Shown here piece by piece: positions 55,260 through 64,000 of a stretch of DNA of 64,000 nt. The notes under the pieces are model-generated. The model had not been told where the DNA came from, made no database searches, and saw only the letters and a list, made by a program, of their open reading frames with translations. The translations under genes and the position numbers were made by a program. The stretch's first letter is position 1, and each line of letters starts with the position of its first letter. This DNA is from Paraspadella gotoi (taxonomy: Eukaryota; Chaetognatha): positions 21,202,268 through 21,266,267 of the forward strand of contig CM119263.1 of assembly GCA_051294375.1 (NCBI GenBank). Reading direction: 5' to 3'.

Positions 55260-56130
55260 AAATAAAAAGATTCAAGTAAATGTGACTCATATTTTTTTTC
55301 ATTTAAACTCATTTCCACTGGTACGTTTCCACTGAAACTTTATATCAAGCTTCGTCTACGTTTTCCTACCACACACACAAATTTCAACTCAATCTATCCA
55401 TCCAATTATGATTAATTGGAGTATTTTATTGGATAAAATAAGTAAAAAGATTTTAGTAATTCGACTTATGTTTTTTCATTTAAACTAATTTCCACTCACA
55501 CGATTCCATCGAAATTTATATCCAGCTTTATCACACACTTTCCTACCCACACACAAAATTTAATTCCAATCCAACCAGCCAATCACGAGTTATTGGAGCT
55601 TTTTGCTAAGATGGGACGATGGACGGATTGATTGACTAATTAATTAATTTATTGATTAATTTATTTACTAATTGATTAATTAACTGATTAATTATTTGAT
55701 TTATTAATATATCCTGCAGATACATTTAATATAAAAGGAAAAAGAAGCATAATCAATTAGTAAAACAGGTTTTTTTGTTTTTTCCATTTAAACTCATTTC
55801 CACTCAAACTATTCCATCGAAACTTGATTTCCTGTTCAAATCACACACTTTCCTACCCACATACAAAATTCCAGGTCAATCAGCCCATCCACTCATGAGC
55901 AATTGGTGTTCAAATAGTGAATATATTTTTTTTTGTTTTCTCCATTTAAACTCATTTCCACTCGGACGATTCCATCGAAACTTAATATCCAGCTCAATCA
56001 CACACTTACCTATCCACACACAAAATTTCATTTTTAAATCCATCATCCAATCACGAATAATTGGTGTTTTTTGCTAAGGTGGGACGGAGGGACGGACGGA
56101 CGGACAGACAGACGGACGGACGGACATCAT
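55260..56130 (+). repeat. Tandem 165-175-bp repeat, four units
   Basis: Units start near 55304, 55477, 55781 and 55942 with catttaaactcatttccact. They continue cgattccatcgaaactt, tcacacactttcctaccca and acaaaatttca, and two units end ttgctaagatgggacg. A CGGA/CAGA run closes the block at 56085-56125. Single units occur at 59015-59170 and inverted at 39720-39880. Confidence 0.75.
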
Positions 56131-56599
56131 TTTTTTTGCATAATTTATCATAATTCGATGTTCTGACATGATATAAGTGTGTGCCCGACAATATTGAGGG
56201 GCGGGACCGACGGACCGAAAAAGTGAGTTATAAAAAGTGAGTTATAGAGTCGGGATCTGCTGATAAGCAGATCCGACTAAAAAAAGCCATGTTCTTTGCA
56301 AGCAGAATCTCGCTAATTGAAATCGGATTAAAATCCACTTGCGGTCAGCAATATTTGCCCTCCAATATGTTGATCTCACCGTGAAATCGGAGATATCTTT
56401 TGTTTTTCTCCGTCGAATTTTTTACCTGTAATATCCTTTTGTTTTTTTTTCTTTCTTCGTTCATTCATCCCATCGTCATCCACTTATTTTTTCGTCTCAA
56501 GAATCCGCATAATTATCTTAATTAATCACCTATTTAATAAGTATCTCTATGAGGCGACTTACTTTTTCATCTTTTATTCAGATTCAAATTCCTCGTTAA

Positions 56600-58000
56600 A
56601 AGTTGATAAAGAAAATATAAATCTTTTTCTTAGAAGAGTTTGAGTTGGTATAGAGAGAGGGAATGGGCAAAGTTTCCAACACAGAGTTGAGAAAGGACAG
56701 TGGTAAGTTGTGAGGACAGATTAAGGTGAAACAAATAGAGCGAGTTTGTGAAAATAAATTGAAATGGTGAGAGAGATAGAGAGAGAGAGAGAGAGAGAAC
56801 CTGAAAAATAATACATTGTGTGTGAAAATATAAGAGTTAAGATAGAGCTCAAAATGAGCTGGCCCCCCTTGGTGTGTGCAAATGAAAGGCTTGATCATTG
56901 TGGTCGGGTCATTGACGCGTCAGTGGCTCGGAGACAAAATCGTTGAGCCCAATGTGTGCGGCGTTGGGGAGGCTTCCTTGTGGGAAGATACCCAAGGCTA
57001 CTCTGATGTCTCTATGGCCTGATACGCCTGCCGACTGCCCTCTTCTCGCCTGCTGGCAAGGTGGGTGGCTATCCATTCTTGCCGCTTACGCGACAGGAGT
57101 GGTGAACTCCTCCCCTTCCTCTGCAGCCGTCGCTTTGGGCGGCGCTCACTCCACAGAGAAAGGAATGAGTTGCTTCAGGCGTAGGAGAGGTATCGTCTGC
57201 CCATTGCCTGCGCAAGAGTCTCTGCCTTCTCGTTGAGTGGAGATAGGGAATCATTGTGCGGACGTGGTGGAGACGGGGCCTTCACCAATCACCACGTTTT
57301 TGATAAGCAAATCATAGCTTGGAGGGAGGTTGAATCATTCTCCATCACGGTTCAAAGAGGGGCTCGAGGGCCTTGATATAGATTGCCTCTCTAATACCTC
57401 TTGAGAACCAGCTTGGGTCATGGGACAGTACGAGACAGTCTGATTCTCTAAATAGATGGCCAGTGTTAGCCGTGTGCTCGGCCTTCTGGCATCGCGATAG
57501 GGTTTCGTATGCTGCTGGAAGCTGTCTGTTAGAGACTTTCCTGTCTCGCCCATGTTTGCTGCCGTACAGGCTTGGTTGCCCGCCCCTGCACAGGCCGCCC
57601 AATAGACGGCTCCTGATGTTTTCAGTCTGGGGATTTTATCTTTTGGTTTCACCAATAGCTCAAGCCGAGAACTGCGGGCCGTCACTGAGGTGGAGATCCC
57701 CTGCTTTGCTAGCACCCGACCAATGACTCAGTGATCCCCTGGTGGTAGGGGACAAGTTGGGACAAAGTGGCCCATGTTCTTAGGCGCTTCTGCTTATCTT
57801 CCATTTGCTCTGTGATGGGCGCGGTTGCCTCTTCAGCAGCAACCTGTCCTCACAACTGACTACTGTCCTTTCTCAACTCTGTGTTGGAAACTTTGTCCAT
57901 TCCCTCTCTCTATCTTTCTTTTCTTTATGCACACAATCTGTTTTAAATTTCACATCTGTTAATGATGAAGAAGGCTTGTACCTAAGCCGAAATATGTACA
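56600..58000 (-). mobile_element. Penelope-like element fragment (inverted copy)
   Basis: Mirror of 40769-42140. Minus-strand frames carry [20 protein letters not shown] and [17 protein letters not shown]. Frameshifted in the same region as the other copy, so the decay predates the duplication or both are one locus. Confidence 0.7.
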
Positions 58001-59222
58001 GTAGCATCCGTCTAGAATTTCTGAGACGGCAAGCTCTGTAACTCGAGTACAAATGAGAATTTTAAAGAGAGCTTTTGTCTTGATATCGAGTACACATATG
58101 GCTACTCCCCCTTTGGTAAGCCATTGCTCTAACGACCAATTTTTGGACATCAGAACCTATTGTAAAAAGATGCTTCAACCAGATTTGAACCTGAAACCTT
58201 TTCATAACCTTGAAATCCGGCGCGCTAAGCATTCGGCCAAGTGATTTTCCCAAAAAAATTTGTACAAATTAAATTATATAAAGCTGTAGGTTCGCTTTTA
58301 ATTTTTGGGGGAAACAAAAAATTAAACGTTCAAAGGCAGAGATTTCGATATCCGAGTCCCAAGTTTTCCGATTCGTGACAGAACGTCGCAATGACGACGA
58401 TTAATACAAAGAAAGCGAATATCTGGCTTATTTTTAATGTTTGAAATTGAGGAAAAGTCAGTTGCCTCGACGCGACGTTGAACATTTTCACCTGCTTTTA
58501 ATGTTTTATTAAGTGTTTTTTAACTAGTTGCTTATTGTATCAATATTAATAAATAGGCTAATGATTGAGAGAATGAAAGAACGAAATCGTTTCGAAAAAA
58601 GAATAATCTAAGTTTTCGATTTGCATAAAAACAAGTTTGAGCAAACAATGTTCGGATCTGCCTACAATAATTAAGCGTAATAAGCTAATACGATGATAAT
58701 TCTTGGTAATGTTTTCTGACTTTCAATTTACAATCTTAACAGATCATAACACGTTGTAAATAAACAAGTTTGAGCAAACAATGTCGGATCTGCCAACGAT
58801 CATTATCAGTAATTAATTAATTAATAATTAATTCAAGGTAATTTTAATTATTTTGATCCAAAATGTTTGTTTTGATTGATTAATTGACTATTATTGATTA
58901 ATTAATTGACTTATTGATTAATTAACTGATTAATTATTTGATTAATTAATACATCTTGCATTTACATTTAATATAAAAAGCATAATCAATTAGTGAAACA
59001 AGTTTTTTTTTTTCCATTTAAACTCATTTCCACTCAAACGATTCCATCGAAACTTGATTTCCAGTTTAATCACACACTTTCTACCCACATACAAAATTTC
59101 AAGTCAATCTCCCATCCACTCATGAGTAATTGGTGTTTAAATAGTGAATTTTTTTTCCAGATCGACTAAAAGAAAAGAAAAAACCAAAATTTTATATTGA
59201 GGTTTTTGAATTTTTTTTTTAA

Positions 59223-59300
59223 TAACGAGATGGCCGAGTGGTTTAAAACTAAGACTTACGCAGAATGGAATGGTAGGATTCGAATCCCACTCAAGGTAAA
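59223..59300 (+). mobile_element. tRNA-like SINE head, family 2 (inverted copy)
   Basis: cgagatggccgagtggttta and gtaggattcgaatcccactc give clear A and B boxes. Mirror of 39583-39665. Confidence 0.65.
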
Positions 59301-60048
59301 CTATTACAATAAACTGCTATGTCCCAAAAGTGGTCGTAGAGCAATGGCTTACCGAAGGGAGTAGCCATATGAGTACTCGATAACAAGACAAAAACTCTCT
59401 TTCAAATTATCATTTGTACTCGAGTTACAGAGCTTGCCGTCTCAGAAATTCTAGACGGATGCTTCTGTACATTGTAACAAAATAAATCGTTGTTTATACC
59501 AATTTCAAACTCTTCTAATTATCTCTACACAACAAAAAGAAAAGATTACACCACAATGTCTAACAATCTATTTCTAAAATCATGTCATTTAGTAGGTTAG
59601 AATTACAAAAAAACAATATTTTTAAGCTGGAAATTGAAAATGGGGGTCCTAAATATAGTTTTTTAATGAAAGAATTTTTAAAAAAGAATCATACTTTCCT
59701 ATATCAACTTTTTGCAAGAAATCCAAATCCGATGTTAAAATTTTAAAAATTTGCATTTTGAAATTTAAGCCTATTATATACTTATTATTAAATATAAATA
59801 TACTTACTGGTGCACACTAATGTATAAAATTAAAAAATGAATTTACTAAAGTATTTTTATTATTTTTTTTCATGTTTTATATGCTTAATTTTAATTTTCT
59901 AAAATTGTATCATTTTCACATCACTCTATTGTACACTTTTTTTTAACTGTTAATTAAATAATGACCATTTTTTCAAGTATTATAATTAAGTTTATGCCTC
60001 TTTTTAGCTCCGATGTGCCATCATATACCGCACCCCCTCTGTTGGCAG

Positions 60049-63000
60049 GCCAATACACCCGTCGGGGCGCCATCGCCGTCTGGATCACGTCTGCCCGCTC
60101 TTCAAGGGCATCGGCTTCTCCGTGGTCCTCATGGCCTTCGACGTCGCTTTTTACTAACTCCGGTGTGTGGCTTTTTATTATCTGCTCCAACTTCATTTCC
60201 CTGCCGTGGACACCGTGGAGAACGACTGGAACACGGGTCAGTTTTATTTGGGAAAGTGAGAGGGACTTTGGGACGTGGAGGATGGTAAAGTATGTTATGG
60301 TATGATATGTTATGTCAGGTTATTTTTATATTAAATATGTGTTATGGTAAAAATCGTTAGTTAGTGAGGCGACTTACCGATGTCTTTCTTGAAAAAATAT
60401 ATTCATTTTTTTCATCATTAATTTCTTAATTATTTCATTTATTTATTAATTTTTTTATTGAGATGATCATCTATTAATTTGTTCGTTCTTTCACATTTGA
60501 TAATTCATGCTTCCATTGATTAATGCATTCGGTCAAACATTCATTCATTCATTTATTTATAACTTTTTTGTGTTTTTCATCTCTTTTTCTATTCTCCCAT
60601 TTATTGATCTATTCATTCATTAATTCTTTCATTCATTACTTCGTTCCCCTCCTCCACATCAGAAGAGTGTTGGGAATGGAAATGGAGCACCAACTTTCCA
60701 TCACCGAAGTGACGAGGGCAACGTGACCGGTACGGGTGTGGGTCTGTAGTTTCATCGCCACGTCCTCAGCGTGCAGGAGAGCGAGGGATCTGGGATTTGG
60801 GTGAGTAAGGGCGCGGCGGGCCTGGGTAAGGTGACGGAAGTGAGGCGTGGAAAACTTAAAACTGAGTGAGCTTCTGGTGAATGTTTGGCTTGGTGATTGA
60901 GAGATATGGAGTTGGTGTGGGTGTGGTGTGTGTGCGTGATATGTTTTGTAGTGTTTAATTTTCACACATATATCCGTAATTTTAAAGCTTACAAGCATAA
61001 AAAGTCGACAGTTATAATTTTTACGAAAACTATGAATCATCGTTATTGCAAAAAGTAAACGAGAACATTGATTGAATCTTGATACAAAAGAAAGATGTTT
61101 TTTCAACAAAAAAAAGAAATAATGGGTCAACATCTACGTCAATAACCTTTACAGTAAACCGGTAAATATCAACGCCCTCTCATGACGAGTGGTGTCTTGT
61201 TTTGTTCCGCGATAATAAAAGTCACGCGTGTGTCTCCTCGTCTCAGGAACTCCGAAATGGCAACTCGTTCTCTGCAATTTTTTCGTCTTTACCAGTCCTG
61301 CTACTTTTCCCTGTGAAAGGGGTCATCTTCGAAGGAGGTCAGGCGGGTAGCGCGGTGTGGGCGATTTCGTACGGGTCTTCTGAGAATAACTATAGTTTGG
61401 CAATAAATAATACGTGAATAAATGAATTTCTTCCTCCATCTCAGTATGCAGTCAACCTTTGCCATCATGTTGCGACCCTGTTGTTGGGTCAACGCCTCCC
61501 TGGTCATATTGTGTGTGTGTGTGCGGTCGCGGCCTGTATATGCCTGCGTCTTCTATGCGATGTTTTCATTGGGTGCTGGAGAGGGACTAGTCTGTGGCAT
61601 CATCCGAAAATCCATGTTGTAAGTCAAAGGAATCCCATCAAAATCAAACATGAATTAAATGTGTGCATGTGTGGTGTCAATAACTAGCTACTAAATTATT
61701 AATTTATAGTCACTCATCATAAATTCATTAAATTGTCAAGGCCTGTTCTGAATCAGAAAAAATCAAGCTGGCACAATATGGTGTATCCATGGCTGTCGAC
61801 TGCGCCACCCGTGGATCGACGCGGCGGTCAAATCTTCTTCTGCCCGGTCGGTGTGGTTGCGTGCATGCGCGGTTCGTGTACAGACAAATTCGACAACACT
61901 GCTACCGCGATGTGCTGGGGAGGCCATCAAGCGCACTTCTCTTCGCCGGTTGAGGGTGAAAGGAATTGAATGAAAATACTGGTAAAAGTGTAGCGTGATG
62001 TAGTGTGTTGAATGTTGGCTGATTTAAAATGTAAATAAAGCTTATTTAAAAAAATAATAAAAGGGATCGTAAAAAGATTTAATCTATGACGGCAAGACTA
62101 AAAGACTCGGATCCGTAGGTTCCGTGGTGTGTGCAGTGTCTGGTTGTCAGTGGCCAGACGGTCGGGCCTTTCCCATCGACAAGGTTCGGACAAGGACCGC
62201 GAACTCGTCTTCATGCGTTATCCCGAGGCCATCGCCACTTTGCCGGATCCTACGTCTGGCGTCGATGCATTCTCATCCTCCTCATCATCTGTGGGTGTGT
62301 GGTGTTGAAATCGCATTGTATAGTGTGATGATGTCGTGTGGTTATCGTATAATAACTTGAGTATCGAGCCACTGGCTTTCCCACTCTCTCTTGGAGTTGA
62401 ATGTTTGGGGGTGCGTGTTGTTTTTATCTGGTCATGTGGTTAGTTTAAATACATATTTTTTCAGGCGTTTTTGTCAGGAAGAAGAAATAAAGTAATCAAA
62501 TGTTCAGTTGTTATTTTATTGTTTGTGGTCCTGTGATTGTGACTCTCGTGCTGTGCTGCTGCTTGTTTTCCTAGTCTCGAGGGCTGGGGACGTGGTCGTC
62601 TCACCGGCCTTTGGACGAGTTTAAGTGGATGCAAAGCGTGAGGTCGGACGTGGTAGATGTGTACTTGTGTCGTTACAGCGCCAGTGCATGTCGTGTGAGG
62701 GCGGTCGTCACGGTTCGTTTTGGGTGAGAAAACTGTTGACGGTGAGACTTTTGTCGTAGGTGATCTTTAGGGTCATATCTTGTGGTAGCGTTTTGTAATG
62801 TGAATCGTGTTCGTGGATTTGATGTTGTAATTGATTAATATTGGTGGCGTATATTCACACCCCTCATGTCCACCATCGTTCAGCAAATTCATGCTCAGGG
62901 GACGCACCATCCAGGCGTTTGTTCCAGTCCACACTTGTGGTTTCACCTAGTCCTAACGAGCTTCCCTCTGCGTTGGCAAAGCTGAGGACCGTCTTAGGGT

Positions 63001-63715
63001 AACCGCGTGGACTGCAGGGTCCTGAGGGTCGGAAGCCCCAACAGCCAACAGTGAGATGCCCCATTCCAGATGGCATCACAGGCAACCGGCTGTGCGCCAT
63101 AATATGATAATTTTGTTGTTATGATAGTGGGCTTAGTGGCGAGTGGGCTTTGTAATATAAAAGGAAAAAGAAAACAGTCGGAACTCAGAAGTTGCGAAAA
63201 ATCGAATTGAGAAAAGTGTGTAGGTGGGGGTGAACTTGGGGGTGTGATTTGTGTTAGAGTGTGGGATTTATATAAAAAAAAGAAATACAAATAAAAGAGT
63301 GGGGTGTGGTGTGAGATGTGTGGTTTTGTGTGGCCGGCGTGTGTGTGTGTGGGTGCCAAGCGCTTCTCGCCTGGGTCTACGTTTTGAGATGCGTGTGTGT
63401 GGTCAGAGTGTGTGTGTGTGTGGTCGTTGCACGAGAACAGTTTGTTTCCCCAACTTTTTTACTAGTGTGCGCGTGTGATATGCGAGATAACTGAAAATGC
63501 TAAAACAGATTTTAAACATTGTTGGGTGGGTGTGGTGTGTCGAGTGGGGGGGGTGTGTGTGTGTATTATCCTATCAGCGACATTCAAATGATGCTGCGGG
63601 ATTCAAAGCCGTCCATCTATTTTGGGCGAATTTGCTTGAAGATTTCGTGCTCCACTTTTCCTCCTAACAATAAAGCGTCGCTAGCATTCTGTGAACTGTG
63701 CGTGTGTGATGGCAA
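60049..63715 (+). pseudogene. Damaged inverted copy of transporter exons 3-11 (copy 3)
   Basis: Recognisable exon copies at 60049-60255, 60663-60800, about 61247-61337, 61510-61618, 61785-61945, 62117-62290, 62578-62727, about 63350-63395 and 63570-63715. Most are frameshifted, and parts are replaced by GT-rich sequence. Splice flanks are partly kept. A functional second transporter is very unlikely. Confidence 0.8.
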
Positions 63716-64000
63716 AAGTAGGAAGAGAGAGAGAGAGACGAGATGAGAGGCCGCGCGGAGATGAGAGAGAGAAGAGAATACGAGAGAGGGAGAGAGAGAG
63801 AGAGAATCGCTTTTGAAGTTTTGGGACGATAATTTTAAACAGATATAGAGAGTTTTTGTTATTAGCTTTGTGCGGTTTTTTATGTTTTAGTGTGAGGGGT
63901 GCTTGGGAGGTGTGGGTGTGTGTGTGTGAGTGTGGTGTGTGTGTGTTTCGCAGCGCGACAGCGCGACGTCAAGTGTGTGAAACTTTGTGTGTGTGGGCGC

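Larger units (their letters stand above)
49886..56279. mobile_element. 6.4-kb insertion interrupting the inverted arm
   Basis: The other arm (42490-42515) runs straight through this point. Near the left edge is tgtccggatctgcttac, and the right edge is gataagcagatccgact, imperfect inverted termini like those of 39719-40113. Inside are AT-rich ATTA repeats, CT runs, a tRNA-like piece, GGAGCC arrays, TTAGGG-like text, Penelope terminal fragments and 165-bp tandem units. No transposase frame was found. It could be a composite of several insertions, or a join of unrelated contigs. Confidence 0.4.
56280..64000 (+). repeat. Inverted arm, part 2 (reverse complement of about 34.6-42.5 kb)
   Basis: Starts taaaaaaagccatgttctt, the complement of 42485-42500, and follows the left arm backward to the window end, passing the Penelope element (56.6-58.0 kb), SINE heads, the MITE-like element and transporter exons 3-11. 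The first 3.9 kb is close to the left arm. From about 60.7 kb the match is broken by GT-rich text. Confidence 0.87.

Noticed and set aside
54690-56130. CRISPR-like array because of regular repeats
   Set aside because: The genome is eukaryotic, the repeat units run head to tail without unique spacers, and no cas-like frames are present.
19571-64000. Three catecholamine transporter genes forming an amplified cluster
   Set aside because: Only the 33716-43983 version is in frame. The others share introns and insertions with it and differ by evenly spread small indels, so they are better read as assembly copies.

Overview
This is a low-quality stretch of an animal nuclear genome. The spliceosomal introns, the gene families and the mobile elements (tRNA-derived SINEs, Penelope-like retroelement fragments, long CT/GA/TTTA microsatellites) point to a bilaterian invertebrate. 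A protostome, possibly a crustacean, is my guess, but the species cannot be fixed from the sequence. There are eleven N gaps. Several kilobase-scale blocks appear two or three times in versions that differ mainly by one-base indels. That pattern suggests unpolished long-read assembly with false duplication.

Two real genes can be modelled exon by exon. (1) On the plus strand, a type IV diacylglycerol kinase (DGK zeta/iota, fly rdgA class) runs from 2087 to 33295: C1 domains at 2.1-2.8 kb, a MARCKS-like basic segment and the start of the catalytic domain at 13.3 kb, the GGDGT loop at 17.4 kb, and the accessory domain at 18-19 kb and 30.6-33.3 kb. Its 5' end, one short internal exon and the C-terminal part are not visible. 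(2) On the minus strand, a SLC6 catecholamine (dopamine/noradrenaline-type) transporter runs from 43983 down to 33716 in 13 exons, about 658 residues, ending in HWLKI. The two genes converge tail to tail with about 420 bp between the last coding bases seen.

Layout. 1-0.8 kb: Penelope-like fragment. 2.1-2.8 kb: DGK C1 exons. 2.8-13.2 kb: a long intron holding scrambled, error-rich repeats of the preceding exons in both orientations. 13.2-19.0 kb: DGK catalytic exons, with gaps sitting on microsatellites. 19.57-28.61 kb: damaged copy 1 of the DGK 3' half plus the transporter 3' half. 28.61-37.42 kb: clean copy 2 of the same unit, continuing to 44 kb with the rest of the transporter. 44.4-47.1 kb: AT-rich repeat spacer. 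47.1-49.9 kb and 56.3-64 kb: inverted, damaged copy 3 of the transporter locus, interrupted by 6.4 kb of repeats (49.9-56.3 kb).

The most unusual material is structural: a 9-kb direct duplication, a large interrupted palindrome whose second arm is filled with GT dinucleotides, hammerhead-ribozyme-like cores tied to Penelope-like sequence, an inverted-repeat family with AGTCGGATCTGC ends, and mobile GGAGCC hexamer arrays. I saw no convincing new multi-gene system. Most of the odd architecture is better explained by assembly or read artefacts than by biology.
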